From contig CAMDBX010000002.1 in assembly GCA_945889445.1 (NCBI GenBank), positions 66,041-114,869 on the forward strand: a stretch of 48,829 nucleotides of DNA, in the 5' to 3' direction. Positions 26,731 to 35,600 of this stretch are shown here, piece by piece (within the stretch, counting starts at the first letter, position 1; the number at the start of each line of letters is the position of its first letter). The translations under genes and the position numbers were made by a program. The notes under the pieces were generated by a model. The model saw nothing but the letters and a program-made list of their open reading frames with translations. It was not told the origin of the DNA and did no database searches. The stretch is from Rhizobium sp. Q54 (GTDB lineage: Bacteria; Pseudomonadota; Alphaproteobacteria; Rhizobiales; Aestuariivirgaceae).

Positions 26731-27413
26731 GCGCGGGCCGTTTGGCCGAACAGGATCTTCTTCGCCTCATCCGTCATCGGCTTCGCATGGGACGGGTTCA
26801 CCGCGGCATAGACCCTGGCAACGGCGGGCCTCGCCTTGATCGCTTCGAACCAGCGCTTCAGATGCGGGAAGTCATTGAGGTCCTGGCTGTAGCGCTCATG
26901 CGGAACGACCCACGGATAGGACGCCATGTCGGCGATGGAATAGTCGCCCGCCAGGAAATCCCGGTCGGCGAGGCGCTTGTTCATGACGCCGTAAAGGCGG
27001 TTCACTTCCTTGGTGTAGCGGTCGATGCCGTACTGGATTTTCTCAGGCGCATAGATGGCGAAGTGCCCCGCCTGGCCGGACATGGGACCAAGGCCGCCCA
27101 TCTGCCAGAACAACCACTGCAGCACTTCCACGCGGCCGCGCAGGTCCTTTGGAATGAACTGGCCGGTCTTCTCGGCGAGGTAAAGCAGGATGGCGCCGGA
27201 TTCAAAAACCGACACCGGCTTGCCGCCATCTGCCGGGGCCGTATCGATGATCGCCGGCATGCGGTTGTTGGGGGAGATCGCCAGGAACTCCGGCTTGAAC
27301 TGGTCACCCTTGCCGATATCCACCGGGTGGAGGTTATAGGCGAGGCCCGCTTCCTCAAGGAAGATCGTGATCTTGTGCCCGTTGGGGGTGGGCCAGTGGT
27401 AAAGTTCGATCAT
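26727..27413 (-). CDS. glutathione S-transferase family protein (YfcG/YghU-like)
   Basis: A 228-residue protein starting MIELYHWPTPNGHKITIFLE, as in the disulfide-bond oxidoreductase-like GSTs of the YfcG/YghU group. The thioredoxin-like N-terminal domain contains NNRMPAIID and the gamma-glutamyl-binding FESGAILLYLAE (Glu-Ser). A helical C-terminal domain follows (AGDYSIADMASYPWVV). ATG 27413 is chosen; ATGs at 27428 and 27476 are in frame but extend beyond the family start. A palindrome overlaps its probable -10 region. Substrate not predictable. Confidence 0.9.
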   Translation of the reverse strand: MIELYHWPTPNGHKITIFLEEAGLAYNLHPVDIGKGDQFKPEFLAISPNNRMPAIIDTAPADGGKPVSVFESGAILLYLAEKTGQFIPKDLRGRVEVLQWLFWQMGGLGPMSGQAGHFAIYAPEKIQYGIDRYTKEVNRLYGVMNKRLADRDFLAGDYSIADMASYPWVVPHERYSQDLNDFPHLKRWFEAIKARPAVARVYAAVNPSHAKPMTDEAKKILFGQTARA

Positions 27414-27432
27414 GTCCGCTCCGATCATTCCG

Positions 27433-27476
27433 TAACTGTGAGAGTAACAGTTAGATGGGGTGCCGAGGGGTTTCAA
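27433..27476 (-). promoter_or_regulatory. candidate GST promoter with an operator-like palindrome over the -10
   Basis: On the minus strand TTGAAA (27471-27476) and TAACTG (27448-27453) are 17 bp apart. The perfect inverted repeat TAACTGT-N7-ACAGTTA at 27433-27453 covers the -10 hexamer and the start region, as expected of a repressor site. The ATG is 20 bases downstream. The -10 match is weak. Confidence 0.38.
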
Positions 27477-27496
27477 CCCCTGACATCACGTCCACC

Positions 27497-27526
27497 AAAA
27501 AGGATGGCCGGGACGAGCCCGGCCAT
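27497..27526 (-). terminator. Rho-independent terminator after DAHP synthase
   Basis: In the minus-strand transcript a perfect 9-bp GC-rich stem (27504-27512 with 27518-27526, 5-nt loop) is followed by CC and a run of five U residues (27497-27501). It begins 27 bases after the DAHP synthase stop. Confidence 0.72.
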
Positions 27527-27552
27527 GATGGGGTTCCTTTGGTTGCGGAAGG

Positions 27553-28950
27553 TTATTCCGCCGCTTCTACGATGTCGTCGTCGTCCGTCTTCGGGCGCGA
27601 GGCCATCTCCTTCTTGATCTCCTCGGCGACGAGGAAGGCGAGTTCCAGCGCCTGGGCAGCGTTGAGGCGCGGGTCGCAGAAGGTGTGGTAACGGTCGTTC
27701 AGGTCCTCGTCACGCAGCGCGCGCAGGCCGCCGGTGCATTCGGTCACGTCCTTGCCGGTCATCTCGACATGGATGCCGCCAGCATGGGTGCCTTCGGCCT
27801 GGTGCACGCCCATGAAGCGACGCACTTCGCCCAGAACTGCCTCGAAGGGGCGGGTCTTGTAGCCACTCGTCGACTTGACCGTGTTGCCGTGCATCGGGTC
27901 GCAGGACCAGACGACGACTTTGCCCTCGCGCTTCACCGCGCGGATGAGGTCGGGGAGGTGCTTTTCCACCTTGTCGGCGCCGAAGCGCGCGATGAGGGTG
28001 AGGCGGCCGGGCTCGTTCTCGGGGTTCAGCGCGTCGATGAGGCGGATCAGTTCATCCGGCTTCAGCGACGGGCCGCACTTGAGGCCGATCGGGTTCTTCA
28101 CGCCGCGCATGAACTCGACATGTGCATGATCCGGCTGGCGGGTGCGGTCGCCGATCCACAGCATGTGGCCGGAGGTGGCGTACCAGTCACCGGACGTCGA
28201 ATCGACGCGGGTCAACGACTGTTCGTAGCCCAGAAGCAACGCTTCATGGCTGGTGAAGAAATCGGTGGTGCGCAGCTGCGGCGCGGTGTCGGCATTGATG
28301 CCGCAGGCGCGCATGAAGCCGACGGCCTCCGTGATGCGGTCCGAGATTTCCTGATAGCGCTCGTAAGCGGGCGAATCCTTCAGGAAGTCGAGCGTCCACT
28401 TGTGGACGTGCTCGAGGTTGGCATAGCCGCCCTGGGCGAAGGCACGCAGGAGGTTGAGGGTGGCTGCCGACTGCCGGTAGGCCATGATCTGGCGCTCCGG
28501 ATCCGGGCGGCGGGCCTCGATCGTCTCTTCGGCGCCGTTGACGATGTCACCACGGTAGATCGGCAACTCGACGCCGCCGATGGTCTCGGTGGGCGAGGAG
28601 CGCGGCTTGGCGAACTGTCCGGCGATGCGGCCGACCTTCACCACCGGCTGGCCGCCGGCGAAGGTGAGGACGACGGACATCTGCAGGAAGACGCGGAAGA
28701 AATCGCGGATGTTGTCGGCCGAATGCTCGGCGAAGCTCTCGGCGCAATCGCCGCCCTGCAATAGGAAGCCCTTGCCCTCGGCAACGCGGGCGAGCTTGCG
28801 CTTCAGCTTCCGGGCCTCGCCCGCGAAAACCAGCGGCGGATAGCCGGCCAGTTGCTCCTCGACAGAGTGCAGCTTGGCCTGATCCTGATAATCCGGCACC
28901 TGCACGACCGGGAAGCTCCGCCAGCTGTCAGGTGTCCAGTTCGTCGTCAT
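27553..28950 (-). CDS. 3-deoxy-7-phosphoheptulonate synthase, class II
   Basis: A 465-residue plant-type (class II) DAHP synthase, the first step of the shikimate pathway, joining phosphoenolpyruvate and erythrose 4-phosphate. Family segments include [11 protein letters not shown] near the N-terminus, [34 protein letters not shown] and [21 protein letters not shown] 28950 ([16 protein letters not shown]) has GGAG about 9 bases upstream and fits the family start; an in-frame start at 28974 does not. A terminator follows, so it is probably transcribed alone. Confidence 0.95.
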   Translation of the reverse strand: MTTNWTPDSWRSFPVVQVPDYQDQAKLHSVEEQLAGYPPLVFAGEARKLKRKLARVAEGKGFLLQGGDCAESFAEHSADNIRDFFRVFLQMSVVLTFAGGQPVVKVGRIAGQFAKPRSSPTETIGGVELPIYRGDIVNGAEETIEARRPDPERQIMAYRQSAATLNLLRAFAQGGYANLEHVHKWTLDFLKDSPAYERYQEISDRITEAVGFMRACGINADTAPQLRTTDFFTSHEALLLGYEQSLTRVDSTSGDWYATSGHMLWIGDRTRQPDHAHVEFMRGVKNPIGLKCGPSLKPDELIRLIDALNPENEPGRLTLIARFGADKVEKHLPDLIRAVKREGKVVVWSCDPMHGNTVKSTSGYKTRPFEAVLGEVRRFMGVHQAEGTHAGGIHVEMTGKDVTECTGGLRALRDEDLNDRYHTFCDPRLNAAQALELAFLVAEEIKKEMASRPKTDDDDIVEAAE

Positions 28951-28999
28951 CTTGTTTACTCCAGAGGGGCACAAACCCCTTACCTTCAGTTAAATCGGC

Positions 29000-29028
29000 T
29001 TGGCCTATACACGGCTTGGCAGTAGGAT
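29000..29028 (+). promoter_or_regulatory. candidate promoter of the small membrane-protein gene
   Basis: TTGGCC (29000-29005) and TAGGAT (29023-29028) are 17 bp apart, each matching the consensus at four positions, 30 bp before the ATG at 29058. CGGCTTGGC is repeated at 28996-29004 and 29012-29020. Confidence 0.33.
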
Positions 29029-29057
29029 TCCAGCCCGAGCGAACAGGCCCGGGCCAC

Positions 29058-29321
29058 ATGCTGGAATACCTTTATTATCTCGCCAAATGGGGCCAGACTT
29101 TCGGCTTCCTGACCGCCGGCAGCCCCCCGATGTACGTTCGCCTGATAGCCCTGAATGCCCTGTTTCTGGGGCTCTACGCGATCCGGAAGGCGGCCGGGGC
29201 GCAGCCCATGTCGGCCGGGGCGACACTCTTCGTGCAAATGGGCGTGTTGGCGGCCAACCTGCTGGTGTTGTTCCAGCCGGAGGCAGAAACCTTCATTCGC
29301 AGCCTTACGGACCGCTACTGA
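29058..29321 (+). CDS. small conserved membrane protein of unknown function
   Basis: An 87-residue protein starting MLEYLYYLAKWGQTFGFLTA. It has two hydrophobic helices (about 28-42, LIALNALFLGLYAIR, and about 57-73, LFVQMGVLAANLLVLF) joined by a short basic loop, so both ends probably face the same side of the membrane. I recall similar small proteins in other Hyphomicrobiales but know no function. ATG 29058 is the best start; the open frame reaches back to 28932 with no similarity. Its last 17 bases overlap the convergent DUF2093 gene. Confidence 0.68.
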   Translation: MLEYLYYLAKWGQTFGFLTAGSPPMYVRLIALNALFLGLYAIRKAAGAQPMSAGATLFVQMGVLAANLLVLFQPEAETFIRSLTDRY

Positions 29322-29520
29322 AGCGTTCACCGAAGGCTGCCTCGGCCGAGCCGAAAGGCTGCTGCCGGCCGACGTCCCAATACCGCAGGGCGGTCAGGGG
29401 GATGGGCTTGCCAGTGGCAGCGCAGCGCACGAAATCCCCCTCCCGGACCACCTGAAAATCGGCGTCCAGATAACGGATCTTGGCCTCACGATGGGTTTGC
29501 TGCGGATCGAGGATCTTCAT
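29305..29520 (-). CDS. DUF2093 domain protein
   Basis: A 71-residue protein. The segment EAKIRYLDADFQVVREGDFV followed by RCAATGKPIPLTALRYWDV is the core of DUF2093, a small cytosolic family restricted largely to alphaproteobacteria and of unknown function. ATG 29520 is the likely start; the frame stays open up to 29607, but the extra residues do not belong to the family. It is divergent from the M29 aminopeptidase gene (85-bp gap) and overlaps the small membrane-protein gene tail to tail by 17 bases. Confidence 0.82.
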   Translation of the reverse strand: MKILDPQQTHREAKIRYLDADFQVVREGDFVRCAATGKPIPLTALRYWDVGRQQPFGSAEAAFGERFSSGP

Positions 29521-29567
29521 CACCGCCCAATAACCCCGATTTGCGCCGATTTGAAGATGCCGAAAAC

Positions 29568-29596
29568 TTGGACACGGTCGATGGCTTGCGTATAGT
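29568..29596 (+). promoter_or_regulatory. promoter of the M29 aminopeptidase gene
   Basis: TTGGAC (29568-29573) and TATAGT (29591-29596) stand exactly 17 bp apart. Transcription would begin at about 29603, only a few bases before ATG 29606, which has no Shine-Dalgarno motif. This is the best sigma-70-like match noticed in the window. Confidence 0.58.
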
Positions 29597-29605
29597 TTCC
29601 GGCAC

Positions 29606-30835
29606 ATGACACATGAACATCTTATCGACGTCTATGCCAAGCTTGCCGTCCGCACCGGTCTCAACCTGCAGAAGGACCAGCAGCTGCTGATCACCGCGCC
29701 GCTCGATGCGGTGCCGCTGGTGCGGCGCATCACCGAGCACGCCTACCGGGCGGGTGCGAGCCTCGTCACCACCATCTATGCTGATGACGAGACGACGCTG
29801 GCCCGCTACCAGCATGCCCCCGGTGAGGCATTCGACGTGGCGCCCGACTGGCTGTTCAACGGAATGGCAGAGGCCTTCAAGGGCGGTGCGGCGCGCCTGG
29901 CGATTGCCGGCGAGAACCCCGCCCTCCTGGCAGGGCAGGACCCCGGCAGGCTGTCACGCGCCAACAAGGCGCGCTCGAAGGCCTATCGGCCGGCGCTGGA
30001 GCTGATTACCGGCTTTGCCATCAACTGGTGTGTCATCGCGGCGGCCACACCGGCCTGGGCCAAATCGGTGTTCCCCGGCATTCCCGAGGGCGAGGCCATG
30101 GACCGCTTGTGGCGGGCGATCTTCGCCTGCACCAAGGCGGACCTGCCGGACCCCATCGCGGCCTGGGAACAGCACAATGCCGACTTGCGGCGGCGCACCG
30201 AATTCCTCAACCAGCGGCGCTACCGGGCGCTCAAATACAAGGGGCCTGGAACCGATCTCATGCTCGGTCTCGCCGAGGAGCACACGTGGAAGGGCGGCGG
30301 CGGCAAGGCACTGAACGGTGTGTTCTGCAACGCCAACATCCCGACCGAAGAGGTGTTCACCGCGCCCCACAAGGACATGGTGGACGGCATCGTCTGCTCG
30401 TCGAAGCCGCTCTCCTACCAGGGCTCGCTGATTGACGGGATCAAGGTGCGCTTCGAGCGCGGCAAGATCATGGAGATGACGGCGGAGAAAGGCCAGGACG
30501 CCTTCCGCAACCTCATCGACACGGATGAAGGCGCGGCCCGCCTGGGCGAAGTGGCCCTCGTGCCACATTCCTCGCCGATCTCGAAGAGCGGCATCATCTT
30601 CAACAACACGCTGTTCGACGAGAATGCCGCGAGCCACATCGCGGTGGGCCAATCCTACACCGAGAACATCCGCGACGGTTCGAGGCGCTCCAAGGAAGAG
30701 CTCGCCGCACTGGGTGCCAATTCAAGCCTCGTACATGTCGACTGGATGATCGGCTCCGGTGAACTCGACGTCGACGGCATCGCCGCCGATGGCACGGCCG
30801 AAGCGCTGATGCGCAAGGGCGAGTGGGCGATCTGA
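29606..30835 (+). CDS. M29-family metalloaminopeptidase
   Basis: A 409-residue protein of the thermophilic-aminopeptidase family (AmpS/AmpT/PepS-like), dinuclear metal exopeptidases that remove N-terminal residues from peptides. Family features are LITAPLDAVPLVRRITEHAYRAGA, PTEEVFTAPHKDMVDGI, GEVALVPHSSPIS, LFDENAASHIAVGQSY and DWMIGSGELDVDGI, which contain the conserved Glu, His and Asp metal ligands. No signal peptide, so cytoplasmic. The mRNA is probably leaderless. It converges on xseA with a 4-bp gap between stop codons. Confidence 0.92.
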   Translation: MTHEHLIDVYAKLAVRTGLNLQKDQQLLITAPLDAVPLVRRITEHAYRAGASLVTTIYADDETTLARYQHAPGEAFDVAPDWLFNGMAEAFKGGAARLAIAGENPALLAGQDPGRLSRANKARSKAYRPALELITGFAINWCVIAAATPAWAKSVFPGIPEGEAMDRLWRAIFACTKADLPDPIAAWEQHNADLRRRTEFLNQRRYRALKYKGPGTDLMLGLAEEHTWKGGGGKALNGVFCNANIPTEEVFTAPHKDMVDGIVCSSKPLSYQGSLIDGIKVRFERGKIMEMTAEKGQDAFRNLIDTDEGAARLGEVALVPHSSPISKSGIIFNNTLFDENAASHIAVGQSYTENIRDGSRRSKEELAALGANSSLVHVDWMIGSGELDVDGIAADGTAEALMRKGEWAI

Positions 30836-30839
30836 CGGT

Positions 30840-32237
30840 CTAAAGGAGGCGGCCCTGCTTGGGGCTGTCCTCCCGCACCTTCACTTCGCCATCGGCGAAT
30901 TCAAGTCGCAGGGCCGCACCCAGCCTGACGTCACCCGCATGGTGCACGGGCTTGCCCTCTTCATCCCGCACCAGCGCGAAACCGCGCCGCAGCACGGACT
31001 TGTAGGACAGACTGTCCGCGAGCTTCGCCACGCCATCGAAGCGCTGGCGCTGGAAGGCGACAAGGCGCGTCAGCGCCTGCGCGGCACGCCTGCCGGACAA
31101 ATCGAGCGAGCGGCGCTCGTTCGAAATCATGGTGCGCAAGGGCGCCAAAGTGAGGCGCGGCACAATGCGATGAAGGCGGGCGCCGTGCTCGCGGGTATTG
31201 GCCTTCAACGCCTGCACGAGGCGACCTGAGGCAGAATCGAAACGCTGCCGCACCAGGGCGAGAAGTTCATCAGGGCGCGGCAGGGCGCGCCCGGCGGAGC
31301 GCACGCGGGTCAGCCGTTCATCCATGCCGCGGCGCAGGCCGCCCTGCATGCGGGCATCAAGCCGCGCGACCTCGGCCACCAGATCGGCGCGCACCGGAAC
31401 GGCCTTCTCGGCTGCGGCTGTGGGCGTCGGGGCGCGCAAGTCGGCGGCGTAATCGATCAGCGTCGTATCCGTTTCGTGGCCGATGGCGGAGATCACAGGA
31501 ATGGCGCTGGCAGCGGCGGCGCGCACCACGATCTCCTCATTGAAGCCCCACAGGTCCTCGAGCGAGCCGCCACCACGGGCAACGATGATGACATCGGGCT
31601 TGCGGGCCATGTCGTTGAAGCCTGCAATGGCGGCGGCCACCTCCGCCGCGCAGGTCTCGCCCTGCACGCGCACTGGCCAGACGATGACGTGGCGCGGGAA
31701 ACGATCGTTCAGGCGGTGGAGGATGTCGCGGATCACGGCACCGGTGGGCGAGGTGACGACGCCGATGACCTTCGGCAGGTAGGGAATCGGTCGTTTGCGC
31801 ACAGCATCGAACAGGCCTTCGGCGGTGAGCTTCTTCTTGCGCTCCTCGAGCAGCGCCATGAGGGCGCCGACACCCGCGGGTTCGATGCTCTCGATGACGA
31901 TCTGGTAGCCTGATTTCATCGGGTAGGAGGTGATCTTGCCGGTGGCGATGACCTCCAGCCCCTCCTGCATCTTGGCGCGAAGCCGACCGAAGCTGCCGCG
32001 CCAGATCACGGCATCGAGCTTGGCGCCCTCGTCCTTGATCGAGAAATAGCAGTGGCCGGAGGAATGGGGGCCGCGATAACCCGAAATCTCACCCCTGACC
32101 CGAACGTGGCCGAAGGTGTCTTCCAGCGTGCGCTTCAGCGCCTGGGCGATTTCCGAAACGGAATACTCCCCGGCATTGGAGCCGCCGCCCTCGATGATCT
32201 CGCCGGTTTCCGGGTCGTGGTCCCAGATGGTGGACAT
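30840..32237 (-). CDS. xseA: exodeoxyribonuclease VII large subunit
   Basis: A 465-residue subunit of the single-strand-specific exonuclease VII. An N-terminal OB-fold ([20 protein letters not shown]) is followed by the catalytic core with [39 protein letters not shown] and [32 protein letters not shown] 32237 ([14 protein letters not shown]) is chosen; the frame is open to 32675 but that part is antisense to purD. The small subunit gene is not in the window. Divergent from purD. Confidence 0.95.
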   Translation of the reverse strand: MSTIWDHDPETGEIIEGGGSNAGEYSVSEIAQALKRTLEDTFGHVRVRGEISGYRGPHSSGHCYFSIKDEGAKLDAVIWRGSFGRLRAKMQEGLEVIATGKITSYPMKSGYQIVIESIEPAGVGALMALLEERKKKLTAEGLFDAVRKRPIPYLPKVIGVVTSPTGAVIRDILHRLNDRFPRHVIVWPVRVQGETCAAEVAAAIAGFNDMARKPDVIIVARGGGSLEDLWGFNEEIVVRAAAASAIPVISAIGHETDTTLIDYAADLRAPTPTAAAEKAVPVRADLVAEVARLDARMQGGLRRGMDERLTRVRSAGRALPRPDELLALVRQRFDSASGRLVQALKANTREHGARLHRIVPRLTLAPLRTMISNERRSLDLSGRRAAQALTRLVAFQRQRFDGVAKLADSLSYKSVLRRGFALVRDEEGKPVHHAGDVRLGAALRLEFADGEVKVREDSPKQGRLL

Positions 32238-32251
32238 AGCAAATTCCGCGC

Positions 32252-32318
32252 TTTGATTCACGCGCATCAAATGCAAAAAGGCGGGCGAAAGCAAGGACTG
32301 GCGCGCGGCACGCGCCAG
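32252..32318. promoter_or_regulatory. operator-like dyad and leader hairpin between xseA and purD
   Basis: Two perfect inverted repeats lie in the 94-bp divergent gap. TTTGAT-N8-ATCAAA occupies 32252-32271. CTGGCGCG-N5-CGCGCCAG at 32298-32318 forms an 8-bp GC-rich hairpin ending 13 bases before the purD ATG, next to its GAGGG. The first looks like a regulator site, the second like a structure in the purD mRNA leader. No known riboswitch is recognised. Confidence 0.4.
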
Positions 32319-32331
32319 CGAGGGTGCAGGC

Positions 32332-33606
32332 ATGAACATTCTTCTGATTGGTTCCGGCGGCCGCGAGCACGCCCTGGCCTGGGCCATTTCCAACAGCCCG
32401 CTGTGCGACAGGCTGTTCGTGGCGCCCGGCAACCCCGGCATCGGCCAGATCGCCCGCAACCAGGACCTCAAGGTCACTGACCATGCCGCGGTGATCGCCT
32501 TCTGCCGAGCAGAGAAGATCGGCCTCGTGGTGGTGGGCCCCGAGGCGCCGCTGGTGGCGGGGCTGGCGGATGACCTCGCCGCCGCTGGCATCAAGTGCTT
32601 CGGCCCGAAGAAATTCCCCGCGCAGCTTGAAGGCTCCAAGGGCTTCACCAAGGACATTTGCGCGAAATACAACATTCCGACCGCCGCCTATGGCTGCTTC
32701 AAGGACAAGGCAGCCGCACTCGCCTATCTCGAGGCCCATGGCGCGCCCATCGTCATCAAGGCGGACGGGTTAGCAGCCGGCAAGGGCGTCACCGTGGCCA
32801 TGGACATGGCCACGGCGCGCGAAGCCGTCGAGGACATCTTCTCGGGCAAGTTCGGCGGGGCCGAATGCGTGATCGAGGAATTCCTAGAAGGTGAGGAAGC
32901 GAGCTACTTTGTGCTGACGGACGGGAAGAGCGCCCTGCCGCTGGCCACCGCGCAGGACCACAAGCGGGTGGGTGACGGCGACACCGGCCCCAACACGGGC
33001 GGCATGGGAGCCTATTCCCCTGCCCCGTGCATGACGCCCGCGCTGTGCGAGGAGGCGCTTGAGACAATCGTGAAGCCCACGATCCGCGCGCTGCAGGACA
33101 TGGGGCATCCTTACGTCGGCGTGCTCTATGCGGGACTGATCCTGACGAAGGACGGACCCAAGCTGATCGAATACAACTGCCGCTTCGGCGATCCGGAAGC
33201 CCAAGTGCTCATGATGCGGCTGAAGGACGATCTCGTCACCCTGCTGCTCGCCTGCTGCGACGGCACGCTGGACAAGGTTTCCGCGCGTTGGTTTGGTGAC
33301 GTGGCGTTGACCGTCGTGATGTGCGCCAAGGGCTATCCGGGTGATGTGGTGAAGGGCACCGAGATCCGCGGGCTCGATCGCGCCTCTGCCGTGGAAGGCG
33401 TCGAGATCTTCCATGCAGGCACCGCCGCGCAGGGCGGCATCATCTTGGCCAATGGCGGGCGCGTGCTGAATGTCACGGCGCGCGGTGCCACCGTGCGCGA
33501 GGCGCGGGAGCGGGCCTATGCCGCCGTCGACCACATCGACTGGCCGGAAGGCTTCTGCCGCCGCGACATCGCCTGGCGGGCACTGGCCCGCGAGGGCGAT
33601 CGCTGA
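32332..33606 (+). CDS. purD: phosphoribosylamine-glycine ligase (GAR synthetase)
   Basis: A 424-residue ATP-grasp enzyme for the second step of purine synthesis. It starts [18 protein letters not shown] and shows [16 protein letters not shown], the ATP-grasp region [41 protein letters not shown] and [13 protein letters not shown]. Normal length. Divergent from xseA, a pairing common in rhizobia. The hydrolase gene follows 37 bp later on the same strand. Confidence 0.97.
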   Translation: MNILLIGSGGREHALAWAISNSPLCDRLFVAPGNPGIGQIARNQDLKVTDHAAVIAFCRAEKIGLVVVGPEAPLVAGLADDLAAAGIKCFGPKKFPAQLEGSKGFTKDICAKYNIPTAAYGCFKDKAAALAYLEAHGAPIVIKADGLAAGKGVTVAMDMATAREAVEDIFSGKFGGAECVIEEFLEGEEASYFVLTDGKSALPLATAQDHKRVGDGDTGPNTGGMGAYSPAPCMTPALCEEALETIVKPTIRALQDMGHPYVGVLYAGLILTKDGPKLIEYNCRFGDPEAQVLMMRLKDDLVTLLLACCDGTLDKVSARWFGDVALTVVMCAKGYPGDVVKGTEIRGLDRASAVEGVEIFHAGTAAQGGIILANGGRVLNVTARGATVREARERAYAAVDHIDWPEGFCRRDIAWRALAREGDR

Positions 33607-33643
33607 ACTTTGCGGAAGGCCCCGGTGGGTGTAACCTCGCCCC

Positions 33644-34546
33644 ATGAGCACGCTCTTCCCAGGCACGCAGGAACACCGGCACACCTGCGCCGGCGTCGAG
33701 ATTTTCGCGCGCATCGGCGGCTCCGGCCCGCCGCTGCTGCTGATCCATGGCTTTCCGCAGACGCATGCCATGTGGCACAAGGTTGCGCCCGCGCTGATGC
33801 AGCGCTTCACCTGCGTGATGCCGGACCTGCGGGGTTATGGCTATTCCTCCTGCCCCGAAAATGACACCAAGAACGAGGCCTATTCCAAGCGCACCATGGC
33901 ACAGGACCTCGTTTCCCTGATGAAGAGCCTCGGGCACGACCGGTTCGCCGTGGTGGGCCATGACCGCGGGGCGCGCGTCGCTTACCGCATGGCGCTGGAC
34001 CATCCGCAGGCCGTCACTAGCCTCACCGTGCTCGATATCGTGCCGACGCACGCGATGTGGCACAACTTCACGGTCCGGCTGGCGATGAAGACCTATCACT
34101 GGCTGATGCTGGCCCAGCCGAACCCTCTGCCCGAGATGCTGATCGAGCCGAACCCGGTGGGCTATCTTGACTACACCATCGCCAGCTGGACCAAGTCCAA
34201 GGACCTTTCCGCCTTCAGCGAAGACGCGCTCTCCGAATATCGCATGCACTACGCGACGCCGGAGCACATCCACGCCACCTGCAACGACTATCGCGCAGGC
34301 GCCACCTATGACCTCGCCGCGGATGTGGTGGACCATGCCTCGGGCCGCAAGATCACCTGCCCCACGCTGGCATTGTGGGGTACGGCGGGCATTCCGAGCG
34401 AGACGGAGGGGCCGCTCGAAACGTGGCATGAATGGTGCGAGAACGTGGAAGGCCACGGCATCGACTCCGGCCATTTCATCGCCGAGGAAAACCCGCAGGA
34501 CTTGCTCGCCGCATTGCTTCCCTTCCTGGAACGCCATGCGCATTGA
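33644..34546 (+). CDS. alpha/beta hydrolase, haloacetate (fluoroacetate) dehalogenase-like
   Basis: A 300-residue cytosolic alpha/beta hydrolase. The oxyanion loop HGFPQ is at 35-39, the nucleophile Asp107 in GHDRGARVAYR, the acid Asp131, and the catalytic His277 in SGHFIAEE. The carboxylate-binding Arg108 and Arg111 and the halide-binding His152, Trp153 and Tyr216 are all present. As I recall the Rhodopseudomonas palustris fluoroacetate dehalogenase numbering (D110, R111, R114, D134, H155, W156, Y219, H280), every residue matches with a constant offset of three. The reaction would release halide from haloacetate to give glycolate. Epoxide hydrolase activity is the main alternative, but the His-Trp-Tyr pocket argues against it. 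Confidence 0.85.
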   Translation: MSTLFPGTQEHRHTCAGVEIFARIGGSGPPLLLIHGFPQTHAMWHKVAPALMQRFTCVMPDLRGYGYSSCPENDTKNEAYSKRTMAQDLVSLMKSLGHDRFAVVGHDRGARVAYRMALDHPQAVTSLTVLDIVPTHAMWHNFTVRLAMKTYHWLMLAQPNPLPEMLIEPNPVGYLDYTIASWTKSKDLSAFSEDALSEYRMHYATPEHIHATCNDYRAGATYDLAADVVDHASGRKITCPTLALWGTAGIPSETEGPLETWHEWCENVEGHGIDSGHFIAEENPQDLLAALLPFLERHAH

Positions 34547-35600
34547 CCGGCAACAGGCCTTTTCCGGCACCACCGCCTCCGACATCGATGCCACCGCGTT
34601 GGAGGCCTATCTGGCACAGCACATCGATGGCTTCGCGGGGCCGCTGACACTGGCGCGTTTCAAGGGCGGGCAATCGAACCCCACCTACAAGCTGACGACG
34701 CCCCATCGATCTTACGTGCTACGGCGAAAGCCCTTGGGCAAGCTGCTGCCATCCGCCCACGCCATCGAGCGCGAATATCGGGTGACGGAAGCGCTGACGG
34801 GTGCCGGGTTTCCCGTGGCCAGGCCGCTGCACCTCTGCGCCGATGACAACATCATCGGCGCGCCCTTCTACGTGATGGAGCATGCCGAGGGCCGGGTGTT
34901 CTGGGAGCCGCATGCGCCAGGGCTATCAGGCGCTGACCGCGCGGCGCTGTTCGACTCCCTCAACACAACCATCGCGCAACTGCACGGGCTCGATCCCGTT
35001 GCTCTGGGCCTGAGTGACTTCGGCAAGCCACAAGGTTATGTGGCGCGGCAGATCAAGCGCTGGAGCGAGCAGTATCGCGCATCCGAGACGGAGACCAGCC
35101 CCGAGATGGACCAACTCATCGCATGGCTTCCGGGCGTGTGCCCGGCGGATTCAGGCGGGACAATCGTGCATGGCGATTTCCGGCTGGACAACTGCATCAT
35201 CCACCCAAGCGAGCCGCGCGTCATCGCCGTGCTCGACTGGGAGCTCTCGACGTTGGGCGACCCGCTGGCGGATTTCACCTATCACCTGATGCAGTGGTTC
35301 ATGCCGGTGTCGGAGACAGGTGCAGGCGTCGGCTCACTGCTGGGTCACGAGCGCGACCCGGGCGTTTCCGCCGTCGAGGATTACATCGCGGATTATTGCC
35401 GCCGCACCGGCCGGAGTGGCATTCCGGACCTTCCGGTATACATGGCCTATAACTTCTTCCGGCTCGCGGCGATCCTGCAGGGCATCCTCGGCCGGGTACG
35501 CGACGGTACCGCAGCCAATGCGGATGCGGCGGCGATGGCGCGGCAGGTGCGGCCACTGGCCGAAACGGCATGGTCCTTTGCACGGAAGGCAGGCGCATGA
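34536..35600 (+). CDS. aminoglycoside-phosphotransferase-fold kinase (ACAD10/11-like)
   Basis: A 354-residue APH-fold kinase. Landmarks are FKGGQSNPTYKL (nucleotide-binding loop), YVLRRKPLGKLLPSAHAIERE (conserved Lys/Glu region), the catalytic loop VHGDFRLDNCIIHP and the metal-binding LDWELSTLGDPLADF. This subgroup resembles the kinase domain of human ACAD10/11, which phosphorylates 4-hydroxyacyl-CoA in fatty-acid breakdown; bacterial members often sit near acyl-CoA dehydrogenases, though none is visible here. ATG 34536 overlaps the hydrolase gene by 11 bases; the long upstream extension is a shadow of that gene. True aminoglycoside resistance is unlikely. Confidence 0.87.
   Translation: MRIDRQQAFSGTTASDIDATALEAYLAQHIDGFAGPLTLARFKGGQSNPTYKLTTPHRSYVLRRKPLGKLLPSAHAIEREYRVTEALTGAGFPVARPLHLCADDNIIGAPFYVMEHAEGRVFWEPHAPGLSGADRAALFDSLNTTIAQLHGLDPVALGLSDFGKPQGYVARQIKRWSEQYRASETETSPEMDQLIAWLPGVCPADSGGTIVHGDFRLDNCIIHPSEPRVIAVLDWELSTLGDPLADFTYHLMQWFMPVSETGAGVGSLLGHERDPGVSAVEDYIADYCRRTGRSGIPDLPVYMAYNFFRLAAILQGILGRVRDGTAANADAAAMARQVRPLAETAWSFARKAGA

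Noticed and set aside
32252-32271. FNR/FixK-type anaerobic box
   Set aside because: The half-sites TTGAT/ATCAA are present but separated by ten bases between the core pentamers' outer limits rather than the required four-base spacer (eight bases lie between them).
34536-35600. Aminoglycoside resistance kinase
   Set aside because: The sequence has the APH fold but matches the ACAD10/11-like subgroup, and nothing nearby suggests resistance.
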